From: Enchytraeus crypticus | Taxonomy: Eukaryota; Annelida; Clitellata; Enchytraeida; Enchytraeidae | Direction of reading: 5' to 3' | Length of the DNA stretch: 64,000 nt | Assembly: GCA_905160935.1 (NCBI GenBank) | Contig: CAJHZI010000183.1 | Span: 253,001-317,000 of the forward strand | Shown: positions 32,714 through 47,700 of the stretch, in pieces | How the letters are laid out: the number at the start of each line of letters is the position of its first letter | Position numbering within the stretch: position 1 is the first letter of the stretch | The notes under the pieces: generated by a model | What the model saw: only the letters and a program-made list of their open reading frames with translations | What the model was told of the DNA's origin: nothing | The model's database searches: none | Program-made: the position numbers and the translations under genes

Positions 32714-35700
32714 CTACAGATAAATATCACAACAGCCCCATTAATCAATCAATCAATCCATCGATCAATAAATAATAATTTAACGCCCGGTTCCTCGCTA
32801 TAAAGAACAAAAAAATCGTTTTCAAAATGTGTATCGTGCCATTCAAAATATGACATCTATCATCGCAGCGCAGCAGGTAAAAACAGAAAAACAACTCTGT
32901 CCGTGCAGTGTCTACGGGATAGACTCAAAAGAACAAATGCACACTGCACTGTGTGGTAAGAGGTTACCAAGCAGGAGACGAGGAAGGAAACCAAAAATCA
33001 TCTCAAAAGCTCAACAGGTCTCATGTTGAAGACTATATTAAAGTTTACAAAAAAAGAATAACTTTTGTGAATGTCGCTTGAAACATCTTAAATTGTGAAC
33101 GATGTACTTGTACAGTGACACAATGTTCCTTCTTACTCTACTAAGCGAGAAAAAAAACGTGCGAGCAGAAATGTATACCTTAGACTGCCATCTAACAGTA
33201 GACTAGAAAACCGGAACAAAGAAGCATGTGAATATGTCCATTTAATAAACATAGTTTTGACTGTTAATCTGCTCATAATCAGAAGCATGTGAATCTGCCC
33301 ATTTAATAAGCATAGTTTTGACAGTTGGCTAGAAGTTAGATGTTGGCATACGGTACATTAGCATCAGTTCCTCTGGACAGTAATTTTTCGTAGAAATTAT
33401 ATATAAGTAGTTGAGACACTACAACGCGTCTAAACGCTATATAGCTTACTTTAATATTTAAAAATCGCACACAGATTTAATTGTCGTTTTACGTCCACAC
33501 ATTAACTTATATTTCGATCAGTACTATGCACAATAGTCTATGCTTAAAAAATGAAGACTGAAAAGTTAGCCTAGAAAAAGAAAACTTATATCTTATCTAG
33601 GTCACATAATACGACTATCTTTTTATTGTACGACGTAACTAAGCGCCTAATGAAGATCTACCGCAAGTCTAAGGCTCGACCTTGGCCTACTTATACTAAC
33701 GAATTAGTCTTAACCAAATAAAGTATTGAAGCTCAAACAAACTACAGCCCCATACCTTTAAAGTATCCATAGATCCAACGACATACATAGCATACTTGGC
33801 TCGAGTAAGTGATACGTTCAGTCTTCGTCGATCTTCCAGAAATCTATTAATTATAAATGAAATCATTATAATTATTGCAGAGTGTGTCTGTTGTAGTGTG
33901 TGTTACATAATTATATTGAAGCTTTTTAAACAAAACAGAAAGATTTAGTTGAGGATTATTACTGGGCTGAGATTAAAACTCGCAGAATTTGGTTCAAAAA
34001 GCAAGAATGCTTTCAACGCAGCCTTCCAACAGATATATCCCGTCGTAATCACGTACCGTTTACACAGTAATGACTTGTTTTTTTATATACTCCGCGTTAC
34101 TCCAATCAATTTTCTCAACATCAACCAAATATCTGATAGCGCTAGCTTCAGCATATTACACAAAAACTACATACACACATATAAGGAAGTAAACTATACA
34201 CATATCCACTAAGTACCAACCCAATGTTGTTAGACTTGTTTGCCCTTACACATGAGAATATTATCACGTCCTTCTCTCGACCCTGAAATCCATCAACTGT
34301 GCCCACTTCAACGTTCATCAGTCCCCTATAAATACAGTTATGTTATTTTAAATACGATTATAAGAGACGTGTTCTTCAAACCAATCATTAGTGAGAAGTA
34401 CGTCAGGTTATATTTTAATCAGTATAAGCGAGAAGATATTTATAGACTACAATACCATGCAATAGACATTATCATGCAATAGTATGTTATGTTAGTGCCT
34501 TTTTGAGAATGGTGTATCATGAAACAAAGCCAGCAGAAGGCAATAGGAAATCATTCCGTAAATCTCATACAAAAGCTACTTTAAGTTTAATTAGGAATTA
34601 TTCTTTGTGACGGAATTCGTTTGTTGATAAAGGAATTCTTTTAATTATCTGCATCTACAAACCCAGGCGTGATCTGCGGATTATTTAGTCCTCTGCTGCA
34701 AGTTAAAACTGGTATTTACTCAAAGCTAGCTATTTGTTGGAAAATCAACTGCCAAAATTATACCGATCAGCCAGTGACAGTCCTTCTGGTTGATCGAAAA
34801 ATCAGTTTGTTTTGCATACAGCGCTAGGATTTAGTTTGGCAACAGTGGAGTAAATCTTAACCGAGGTTAAACCCCTCGAGATGGAGTATCAAACTACACC
34901 TTAGATCATACTTAGTAAATATAATTATTCTTCATTCTTCTTCGGATTTATTAACTTTATCGATGGCTTAACCCACTACAATAGTTTAAAACTTGGATTA
35001 TCTTCTTAGTAAATGCGGCCCAAAGTGACCATAAAAGACGACGAAGTGTGGAAATATGTAACATGGATAAGCTATTGATACGGTACAGACAAAAAAGCAC
35101 TGCGCATATGAAGTATACTATAACATAAAGCAATTCTCTCTCTCTTCTCTCAGTCTGCCCATCAATCAATTAATTAAGATTTAACATCCACTTTCAAGTT
35201 TAATAAATTTTCTCAGTTAATTTTGAAACAACAATTGAAATATCTAAACTTTCATACAGACAAATACATATGTAAATGGGAGTCAGTTTCTATAGCAACT
35301 TTCAGCCCTTAACTGAATTCAGCCGTTTGAACTGTCATACAACGTAATAAAGCAAAAAAGCTCTTAATAATCAATTAGAAGTAAAAATACAATATAAATA
35401 TAGGTGGAATATGGTGTACAAGAAATGATAGAAAAATTGCTTGTTTAAAACTTATATAACGTGCTCACGCAACGAAGTATAGATATGAATTAAAAGTTTA
35501 TTCAAACTCTAAATTACACCTCAGGACCAAATATCAAGGAAGCTAACTTTTTCTGAAGCAAATCCACAATCTCATTTTTTTGACCCTGATACGGTGTAAT
35601 GACTCCAATGTTTTCAGGCAAAGGCTTTTTGTTCTCATTCAATTCACCATTGATATGGCGACACAGCTCGGCTACAAATACTGCTTCCTCACGGTTATTA

Positions 35701-38700
35701 ACTGACATCCTAAGGCAAATAAAATACCATACAATGGCTGAGAAGAGAAAGGCAAATAAAATACCATACAATACAGTTTCGTAAATGTCATAAGTAGAAT
35801 ATCGTCAAAAGGTCACTTTATGTAAGTCGAATAACGTCAGAAGGTCATTCTATTTATATGTCATAAGCAGAATATAAACAAGCAAGCAAAAGTTAAGTAA
35901 ATACTAATCATTCACCACAACCTGTAGAATATATACACATGTATGCAACTTTACTAATGTAGAATTCCTCAATTATTTCGTACCCCTAGTACACCAGAAT
36001 AAAAAAATAAGTAGGCGCAACTGTCACATATCAATGTAAAACAATAAAGTTACAGTTAAATTTTAAGTAAATAATAATCTATAATCGTACTTCATCATGC
36101 CGCGATGTGATTATTTATCAGATTATTCATGACAAAACCCTGAATTTCAACTTGTACTCGCACAGTTTTAGACATCACAAACTATTGCGTTAATGCAGAA
36201 CAACGTTGTGGCATTTGAATTGTTAGACACACAGGCAAATAAAAAGAATTTGAGAGACCCCAATTTTGTTTTCTAAAAATTATCTTTCTCATATAAAACT
36301 AAAAACGCTACTCATAATTTAGACGGTTTATCAAATAAATTCTAAGCATGGTCAGTATGCCCTACATCACTAATCCACTTCAACGCAAATCCTACAGTTA
36401 TCATGAAACAGTATAACAAACTGGAGTTCGCAAATTTCAGAAGAACCTTCTCGGAAGATATAATCCTATTTTAATGCATTAAGAAGATAATAAAATCTTA
36501 TAATAGACAAGACGAATGAATATAGGCTATCATACCCTGCGAGTTGCTTCTCCTCAGTGTATCTTAAATCAATGACAGCATATGCTCTGAAGGGAAACAG
36601 TTTTCTCTTCTCAGCCACGGCTCTACAATACAGAATATACAAGCAAATAGCAACAGATAGATATTGTTTATAAAACACTAAGATCTAAACCAACGTTAGC
36701 GACATAGGAGACCACGATAGCTTTATTGTGAAGTTTCGTATTTCGATAGTAACAGCCATATCACAAAATTTATGCAGAATTGTATGAAATGAAATGTATT
36801 ACCCAATAAAAAGCAGAATTCATTGTTGATATTACGCTTACATAGAATGCATACAATTAAATTGCATGACAGCTTCCAATCCACCATGTTCTATTACACA
36901 TAATACATACGGATCAGTGTTAAGCTGCCCCTTGTAGACATGGACGTTAGAGAACCGGCAGATCTCTGGATGCATTCTGTACTGGGTCTTCAGCATCAGT
37001 ATTGGACTAGACTGCTGGCTACTGTTGTGACTGAAGTGAGTGTAGAATCTCTCAAATAATGACTGGCCGTAGTTCATCTGCGTAGCTTTCTGTCAATCAA
37101 TCAGTCAATCAATCAATCAATCAAGCAACTAATCAATCAATCAATCAACCAATCAAGCAACCAACCAAACCAACACCAACCAAGCAACCAACTAACCAAA
37201 CAAACAACCAACCAATTAACCAATCAAAGGACTTTAGTCTAAACGACATTTCATGGCTAGTAACTTTGCAAGCATAACAGTGATGAAATTTAAATTTTAG
37301 GGTTCAGTCATCACTACTGCCTTTGGGCTAGATTCATACAGTTAAATTCATCAAACACATTTAGCCGGCATACTTGTATTAAAGCAGAAGGATCAACAAT
37401 TTTATTATCTGTCATAAATTTCATCTACTGATAAATTTATAAATTATTGTCATAAATTGTCAAAAATGAGCTCGACTTATATAAAATGTATCTCAAACCG
37501 AAGAAATACAAATTATTCAGCGATTAGAGGTTCATAAATACAAGATCAGACTCAATATTATACTGAACTGTAGGAAATGATATAAAACATATATATGCAC
37601 TGGTTCTACTGCAAAACCAGATATAAGCTCACGGAAAATAATGAATTCTGATACTAGAAAAGCATGGTAAATCAGATCTCTTACACTACACATAAATAAT
37701 TTTAATATAAATAAATATCAAATCACAAATTTTCAGTAATCGTTATTAATAATTGCAATAAAATATAGTGTTACATTACAAATGTTATAAAGAAATGAAA
37801 CTGACTTAAATTACGCAACTAACTAAATAGCTATTTTTATATTATTAATAACTGAAATTACTATGGCATAACAGTTTCTACAAATTATGCGGCTACAACT
37901 ATTAATGATAAAACAACGACTAGCAACCTTAGAGATGATGGTAGGAGGCAGCTGTTCAGGATCACCGACCAAAACAAGCTTACTAGCTCCATACTGCAGA
38001 GGTATTAGTGTCTCGATTTCCGTGCACTGACATGCCTAGTCATTTAATCAATCAATCAATCAAACAATCAGTCAGTCAGTCAATCAATAAATTAATGCCT
38101 CACTAAATAAACCAATCTGTCAATAAATCCACTAATTAATCAACGATTCATAACGAAGAGCTAATATACATTGCAGACAAAGTATCGGCACAATAACATG
38201 ATTAGTCAGTTAAACAAGAAATTTATCTGCTGAAAACAAAATTCAATATCCAATCAATCACGAGCTTTTATTTAATACATAACACTAACTGCTACGCGCT
38301 TTGACATTATATTTTAACCTATTATTGTTCTCGTTCAATTTTTAGTTAAGTGCGTTATTCTGTTGTTTTTATATTACTCTAAATCATCTAAGTAAATCCA
38401 AGTGATATTTGATAGTGATATTCAAGGTCCTTTGATTGTATAACTTCACACATAATTCACAGTAATTTTTAAACTATATTTGTCTCTCAACTGTTTTATG
38501 GGACTCAATGGTATAAGCGTAAATTGCTTAATTTATCTGATATGTTTTTAATGCGTATATAATTTGTTTCCTACGATTTATCCTCTCGGAATATGTAAGT
38601 GCCCCACCAAGGCCTTTTTTCCGTTCATACGCTTTTTCTTCTATTGTAGAACATTTGTCATTTTGCTCTTGTGGAATGCGTGTGATAAATGAATAAATAA

Positions 38701-41700
38701 ATACAGGAAAAGCTAGAAGATATACAATCAAATATGTGTCAGAACATTGTTGCTGAATGTTAGGCAGAAGGAGGCAGCTTCAATTCCAAGCATATCACAA
38801 AATTCACTGAGGAGTCTGAAATAATATCCTACTGAATTAGGTCTATGCATCAAATATCAATCTTTGGAAAACAATTTGTGTAAATTTCTAAATAGTTATA
38901 ATACAAAATCTTGTAGAAATAAAATCTATGCAAATTTTAGTCCGTACAAATTTAATTGCAAACCGTACCTCGTCCACTACCACGCAGGAGAATTTATTGA
39001 ACGATTGAGGACAAAACGCGCTAGTTAACTGAGAGCTTCCACTACCATTAAGTGTTGAACAAATAATGTCTGCCTCATTCCAGATTTCTTGCTTTAGTTT
39101 TCTCTCTTCAGCAATACTCAACCGCTAAATCAATCAATTACTGAATCTTTCAATCATACAATCAATCAGTCAATCAATAATTTAATAGTAATTTAATAAT
39201 AATCAATAATTAATTTATTCAGTTTGGCTTCTAATCTGAATTTCCCCATGTTGTGTCCGGGTTGTTTGAAGAATTGACCAACCGGTGACTGCACGTGTCG
39301 TAGAAGGCAACTAAAGCACTAAGATCCATACCAACGTCAGAAAGGGCATTCGGTTGGTGAGCGCGCTCGCCTAGACTCCAGAAATTGCTACAAAACTTTA
39401 AACGAATAGAATTCTCAAATAGGGGATTGGCTGGTGGTGTGGTGTCGGACAGAGAGGATTTGAGGCAGTCTATTTGTATCCCGATCCTGCTTAAACTGGG
39501 ATTCAAGGGAGGATGATGATGATGATGATGCTACCAATCTGAATCATTAAAGATTTCTAGTTTAATCGTACCTCTTCGCAAAACTTAATCACTATATCAA
39601 TCAATAAACTAATGATTTAAACAGTCAAAGAATCAGTCTCATTCAGAATTTTTTCAGGATGTCAGCAGGATTTCACTGTTAGACCTGAACAGGAATCAAA
39701 ACCCAAGCCTCTTACATCTGAGTAACACATCACACCCAGAGTCTACAACATCTTATGTTAGATTTAGTTACATTTTAAACAAAATATAATCAATTAAAAG
39801 TGGGTTTTGACACTCGAAGGAGTCAAGGGATTAAAACTTAGGTATAAAGCCCAGCAGGCTAAACCAATGAGCCACGGGGTAATTGAGACTTCAGCTCTCT
39901 ATATAAATACATGATACACTACATGCAACAATGAGAAGCGTCATAGTAACTTACATTAACTGGTGCATTGTGGCCGGTATAAGCTGCCTTCCTCCTTTTC
40001 AACTTAGCCAAATCACTTTCAAGTGCACCAACCTGAAATATTACAAATGTTTCACAGTAAATTCAATATTTATCCTTTGTGTATACCCTAAATGAAATAT
40101 ACAAGTATGCAACAACACAAGAAAGAATAGATATCCATAGCATGAAAGGATTATAACCTCATTACGATTGCAGACTTTCAATTGATTCTCGATAGTTTTG
40201 ATCTTCTCTTCAAGCATATTCATCGAGGCTTGAACACTACCAGGACCTGTCTGCTGCTCTATCAGTCCTTAACCAGTCAATCAATCAATCAATCAAGAAA
40301 TCAATCAATGAATAAATTAGTCAATCATTCAATCGATCAATCAAGCAATCAATCAATTAAGAAATTTGTGAAATCATTTTTCAACGCACCATACTGAAGC
40401 CTACCATATATTATACAGCCAAATATGCCTAACAATAGCAACATTACACAATGCATTATAAATATTTGCGGTTAATATAACATAGCCCATTAATTATCTA
40501 ATCAATGCAGCATCAAGGAGCTCTTTAGACCAATAAAGGCTTGGTATTTAATATCCTTGGTATCAAACAAATCAATTACGCCTCACGAGTGCCAAATATT
40601 AATATAATAAATGTGTATAAATATTATATATATTATATATTAATATGTTAAATATTATTTTTTGCCTCATGCCTCGTTTATTGACGTCCCTGACATCGTC
40701 CCTGGATGAGGATTCAGACGTTAAACCTTTATTATTATTATTATTATTAGCGAGGAGCATCTTACATCATTAATAAATCCTTTATTGTGTATAGTGCTGT
40801 TTAAAGAATAAAAATACTTAAAATTAAGAGTTTTACCAATTTTTGAAAACAAACAGACACTAAAATATCAGATATATTAGAGAAGACGAATAGCATTGAT
40901 ATCATACTGAGCCTGTGTCGCCTGATGATCAGTTCCTTCAGTGTGTAGGAATTCAAATCTGCATGAGTCCCACCTCCAATTCTTATAAAATTGATCCTGA
41001 ACTGAGCTAAATACAACATAACGAATATCATACATTCACTGTTCAATATAACGACGACAGTATATCATTGCCATCAAATTGCTGCTGTTGACGAGTGCGG
41101 CATAGAATTGCTATAACACCAGCCGCATTCGCTGGATTTGGCCGCATTTTACTTTCATCTATTTCGATTTTTAAAGAAATCACTTTGTGTACAGACATTT
41201 GACAGAGATGAAAAAGTCATAAATGTCATAGATGGCTGGTTTGAGTCATTCAGGGGCGTCATGAATCATTCTTCCTGGATGGTGTAAAGTATTTAAAAAT
41301 CTATAGCAAAAGAACTCGTTTAACAATTAAACTCCTTCAACGAAAGACGTAAGTGCTACAACATATCTGGATATTTGAAATGCATACTACTTGTGATCAG
41401 TTAAGAGAACTGGAAAATTGAATAAATACAAATGTTCTACAATACCTAGAGCATTATTTCAGTAGGCCTGCTGCATTACAAATTAAATCTAACAATATTA
41501 CTTATCTAACAATACTACTTACTTCATATCGTTATCAAATCAAATTCTAGCCTGAAGATTTTCTAATCACTTCCCGCTTTCTCTTTTCATATTCAAATAG
41601 TTAAAACAGTTTCACAAATAAATTCAAATTCACATTAACTACTACTTTCAAAATTTATTTAGGCCGGAGCCTACGCGAATATGAGATTATATAGTCCACT

Positions 41701-44700
41701 TATATAGATTTTAATTGCAATGGGCCACGAATTCTCTTCAGCACATCAAGATTTTAGAGTGTTTGAAAATTACTAACGTCGTTTTTCAGCTTCATACTTT
41801 GCTTTCAGTCGGCGACACAGTTCATCAATGCCAGCGTTAGAGGGCGCAAGAAGTAAAATCTTTTGCCTGTTGCTCTTAGTACTCTGAAATCATAAAATTA
41901 ATTGTAATAGAACTGCACTTCTAAATCTGATAATAAAACTGCACTTCTAAGCCCTGCTTATAAAACTAGAAGTGTACTTCAAATTTTTATAATAGAACTG
42001 CACTTCTAAGTCTGATAAGAGAACTGCACTTCTAAAATCTGATAAGAGAACTGCACTTCTAAGTTCTGATACGTGCACGGAATAGCAGCAAAAAGTCAAA
42101 TTAATTTTTAAAAATGAAAATATTCTATGAGTGAATTTTCAAGAAATCGCTTCTGATCACATTTCACAGATAGTAGTGGCTTCAGCAGCACTCGAGCATG
42201 ACCTCGAGCAAGACCTCGGCGCTACAGTTTCAAATCATCTCTGCTCTCACAGACACGAATGACACGCAGTCAGTACGCAACGACTTTAAATAGCTGTACA
42301 CTCCTTGACGTTTCATAACACACATCTTCGCAATCACATTTACTCACAGAACAACCTCAAATGGGTGGATAGCCCGAGACATGACGCATCGAAATTAAGA
42401 ATTGCTCATTCAACAACAAATAAAGTCATATCCGCAACAGGAAATGACTTCATATGCAGTTTTAAGTTCTTTAGGTTGATAGCAACAACAACCAATGACA
42501 TCCTGGATAGGGCAACAGATTCAGCTCATAAAATATAGCAATAGTGTGTAATATATCATAATAATTTAGTGTAATATAGCATAATAGCAGTGCAATACAG
42601 CATATTACTGAGTAACATTTCAGAGCACCAACTTGCAGGAGTATGTTTTCCAGCAGACCAATAACTGTGTGAGATTTACCAGTGCCAGGAGGTCCCATAA
42701 GCAGACAAACCTTAGGTGAACGAGGCACCTGCACCACGGCGTCAGTTATACACTGAATGGCTCGCAACTGAGATGCATTGTAGCGACCCTATCGGAAACC
42801 AATACACATGTACAGTATATATATAATATACACAATGCATATTACAATAAACAGAAATAATATATACATAAATTTATTTTTTTTTTTTTTTTCACAGACA
42901 TATGAGCAAACAGGGTTATCAGCATTGCTATATATATTCTCCAAGCCACGTTCATCCTTCAGATCACATCACCAGCATACACGTATGGTTAAAGTGAGGA
43001 GGAATGAAACGGAACTGCTTTCCCCTAACTCTCATTCATTCTAAGGCGCTTTCCCCTGCTAGATACTAGGAGTTCTGTAAATACACTATGGGGGGGGGGA
43101 ATTCCTACCGTTCCAATAGCTCTCAATTCCCACTTTAACTACTGCATATAACTAACTATTCAAAGAGGGACTCCCTCCCAACGATGGTATATTATTAACT
43201 GCTTTGCTGAGAGTACAGATATTGCAATCTAGTCACATTTAATCACACGAGTAAAGAAACACAACTTCAACTATTACGTTATCAGAAAATATACATTAAA
43301 TTATGAATAAAAAAACAAAATATAAAGATAACATGACATAACAGCAATTAGAGTGCTACTATCATCCATGACAATATCAGCACTATTAAGACAAAAGCCA
43401 AGTCGACGAGCAAGAAGGTCCAAAATAGTGCAAATTCCAAAATCTAGAAAATCAGTCCAAAAATAAAAGGAATTATAACTATATTCAATATATATTACAA
43501 TCTAAAAGAAACATACGAATAACATAGATATCATAGGTTTTTATAGTGAACTATTTGTTACAAGGATAGTCCATATCATTATCAGATGATGTAGAATATT
43601 GTCATCATAGTCATGATATTTATCATTGTCAGACGATGAAAGAAATTATTAATCATCTGATAGCTGGGTTGAGCAAGTAGCAGTTCAGTAAGTTATTCCA
43701 CTGCAGTACAGCAGGTGAAGGGTTCAAATGCTTGCCCCCGGCCCGTCACTGCCCGTTATACATTATATTTAGCCTTCTTTAATCAGACTTAAATTATATA
43801 GTACCCGGGATTTTAAGTTTAAGAAAATTTCTTTCTAAATAATATTTAATTTAACATTCTAGGCATCACAAGTATATAAAATAAAACTTGTCCATTCTAC
43901 TACCCAACCATTATTACAAAATTAAATAAACATCGTAAGTACACTAACCCTTACAGGTCTATTGACCAGTTTGTTAGTCGGATTGGAGTCCAAACAGTGA
44001 TGAAAGAATACTTGAGCGTTGGAAGGTCTCAGTATATCACCACGCAGAGGACTGCCGTGCAGACTCGTGAACGCTGACATATGTCGATAGGCAGACATGA
44101 GGTTCGTTACATGCTACACAACACAACATCACTGCAATCTCTCAGTACATTTAGCAATACATCGTTCCACTGAAGAATAGGGTTGACTTAAATAGACAAC
44201 TGATAAATATCATAGGGAATAGAAAGAACTGGATGAGTCATGTCCAGAGAGGGAATGATTTACTGAAAGAGGTAACAGAAGGAAGAGTGAAAGGAAAAAT
44301 TTTAGAGGAAGACCAAGACTTGGGATTTGTATGTTGAAAAGAAAAGAAAAGCAGAGGATAGTTACCTGGAGAGGAGATATATGACATTGACCTGCCAGTG
44401 GTTAGTAGTTCATAAGCATTCATAGAATTTATTTAATAGACTAAAACTTTTATTTGCTTCATTTTATAGTCTATAAAGCTATTACTCAGTCACATAATTG
44501 ACATTTCATTATATAGACATCATAGTCTGACTTTGGATCAGAGTGAGCTTCAAATCCAGGACTGGCACCGTCAATTCAAAGCTTTCAAGAAAGGAAACTG
44601 ACTTCAAACTTTAGCTTTTGAATTAAAGTGGGAATCGTAATACACTTACCTCAACCGCAATGAATAAATCATTTTTAATCTTCTGTTGTCGATAGCCAAT

Positions 44701-47700
44701 CTGAATCTCATAATTAATAACACTCTTTCTCACGTTTTCTCTTTTTCTAAGCTCCTCAACTGACAATCAAATAATAAAAAACAGATATTATTAAACAAAA
44801 ATAAAATATTATAAACACACCATAGGATATTCAAGTAAAATTCTTTTATTATCTCGATAAAATTGTAGCTTGATAACTAATTCTGAAGAATTTCTTCCTT
44901 AGACCCATTCAGCCCAGAAACGTTTAGAAATAAAATAGTTATAACAAGACTAGTATGACACTAACTGCTACTAGTTACCACTTATCAGTAAGACATCAAA
45001 AAAAGTAATGAAATCAATAGAAATAAAAGAAATTGAGAAAATAAAATTCTGTGAACAGCAATTTAGCTCTGATCATATCACAAAATCACACGAGTGTTAA
45101 CGATATAGTAGTCTAAATGAACATAAATAATTTAATTAATGGATCTTTCATGTTTCATTAGAATCTTTTTCTTTCTCTTCAGCATATGGTTTTTTTCAGA
45201 TCGTTTGGGGTGAATCGATTTGTAGTGACATGTGATGGGGGACGTCCCTGACAACATCCTTGTATGAGGAAATGGACGTTAAACCTTTATTATTATTATT
45301 TCGTCTGCTGACATTCAGACTGAAGCGAGGATACAGTATTTTCATTTTAATAGTAATAGAGAATGCAACATTTTATATTACCGAAACACGCGCATAACAC
45401 TTGTCAGTATCATCATCATCATCTTCCCTTAAATCCCAGTTTAACTAGGGTCGGGACATTACATTTATCAATATGTTCCAGAAAAACCTAGCATTAAATT
45501 AATTTTAATATACATAAGATTATCTACTAATACTATAGTTCAAGCAAATTTATTGAATAGTTACAAATTTTTTACATTCATTTACAATAGTAAAATCACA
45601 ATGCCTCTAAAATAAGATGAAAAAGAAAGATAAATTATTTCATATGAAAATACTGAATCCTAATTTTCTAAAGAAATTTATTAAGTTATTTCATTATACA
45701 CAAACATAAGTACAAACTCATAGAAATAATTAATACACAATAACTTTGTCAACTGCCAGATAAAAGGCAAACTTGTTACAACAATCCCAGCAATTTTGGT
45801 CAGGATTGACTCGGCACACGATTGATAAAATCAAAGAGGAAGCCAACAATGAGTTCTCAATTGAGATCTTTACTCGTTCCATACCAACAAGATGTCTCTG
45901 ATCTAATATCATTTCTAAAAAGGTTTTTCATGACCTTTTAAATTTGTAGCATTAGTTACTCACCTTTAGTCGATACTTTAAGTTTAAATGAAGATTAGAT
46001 AGACTTCCTATAAAATGTTAGATCTTAGTCAGAATATAAGCCTGAAAAGTTCTAGTAAATTACGCTCTAGCACACACTCACTAAATTTTTTTAATTTATA
46101 CTTACTCAATATGATACAATGCGGATTTAATAATATTATCCAAATGTTTACCAATTGCAGGATGATGATTACTATTAGCGTAGGTGCTTCCATTTGGAAA
46201 TGTTACGTTCCGAACGAATCCAAACACCGGTTTAACTATAACATCTGAAGCTGTTGAAGCAGCTGTGTGCTCTTTGTTCGTTGCTGCAGCAGCTGCTGGA
46301 CTCTTAATATGCATTACAACGAGATCTCCTTCTTTCAGAGGTACGGCTGTGTGTCCAGAAATGTGTATAGCTGTTAACACAAGCACAAGAGGCAGCATGT
46401 AAATACTGAATAAATCTCACACTGGTTTAAATTCACTATCTGAAGAAATAATCAAATAATTATGACAGTAAAAACTTCGCTGATGTGTCCTTACAAAAAA
46501 CCGACAAGCAAACAACAGTGAGGGTTCAAAGATACTGCATAATCCAGAAAACCAGTCCAAAGATAGAGAAAAATTTAATCCTCATTCTCACCAAGAGACA
46601 CGAGACCTTATATCTTCAAGAAGAGTTTTAAACAAATCTAAAAAAATGTGCAAAAAAATGTGCAATATAAAGGCAATGTAATCTCAAGCCTGACTGACTG
46701 CATTAAGCTGTATTTCATATTGTATATTTTTATACTGTATTACTGAGAGTTTTTCATCAAACGCTAAGATGACCACTCCCACTCACTAGGATCAAAATAG
46801 ATCCTATCTGAAGGGACTGTAGATAGTGTGGAAGGATTTGTAGACTTGAAGTACATGCGATAGTTACATTCACTAATTTATTCAACCAAAATTTCAGCCC
46901 GAGCTTATCAGAAAATTTAAACAAACGATCAAAGACTAACAACCTCTTAAGAAATTTATGAATCTCTAAAATTAGCTTCAATGCTTAAATTCTTCCAATT
47001 CTGTTCCCTCTTCTACAGCCAATCTATTTTGCTTAAATCAGGCTGGTCACAGTTATCCTACTCGCATTAAATTAACTAATTACCTTTATAATCAATCTAA
47101 TCGTGCCTTTTTCAACTCCTTTGTAAACTCTTGCCGTGCAACTTGGAATGATAGACCCAGTGAAATCAGAACCTGTTCCACTAAATCAGTTTTTAACAAA
47201 ATGTACAAACAGCATTTAAATGATACTGGAAATGATTATCTATGTCTATGTTTGCAGTTGTACATTGCCTTCATGTCAGTAGAACCTCTGATCGTTCAGG
47301 GGTTATCTACTAATATTAGTCCTGCCAGTACTATTGTTGGAATCCGGTTTTAATTTCAACGCACTTTTAGTTCAACAAATATTTAGTTATTGCTTTAGTT
47401 AGTCCGCAATATTTTGCTCTTTACAGTTTAATGCTATATTCATTATTTATATTTATTATCTCCAATTTTACTACGATTCTATATTGCTATGTTACTATGT
47501 TTTCATGTTTCCCATAGTCAGCTAGATAAAGCTCAATTGTGCTCCTTCAGACGGCCGTTTTATTTCTATTCTGTCTCGTTGTATGCGCTTTTATTCAGTT
47601 ACAAATAAATGATCATGGCTCTCTCTCTATACACAGTGAGTCAAAAAAAAGGTGACTATGGATAATGTATAACATAAAGGTACATGGATAATACACTTCC

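Noticed and set aside
32829..33029. Plus-strand 66-codon frame with a basic, Cys-containing peptide
   Set aside because: It lies antisense in the last SETX intron, has no recognised domain, splice support or conserved context, and is within chance length for this genome.
45730..45912. Minus-strand 60-codon frame inside a SETX intron
   Set aside because: Flanking SETX exons 46152-46370 and 44650-44759 join in phase and give a continuous family-like protein without it. The peptide shows no helicase-family similarity.
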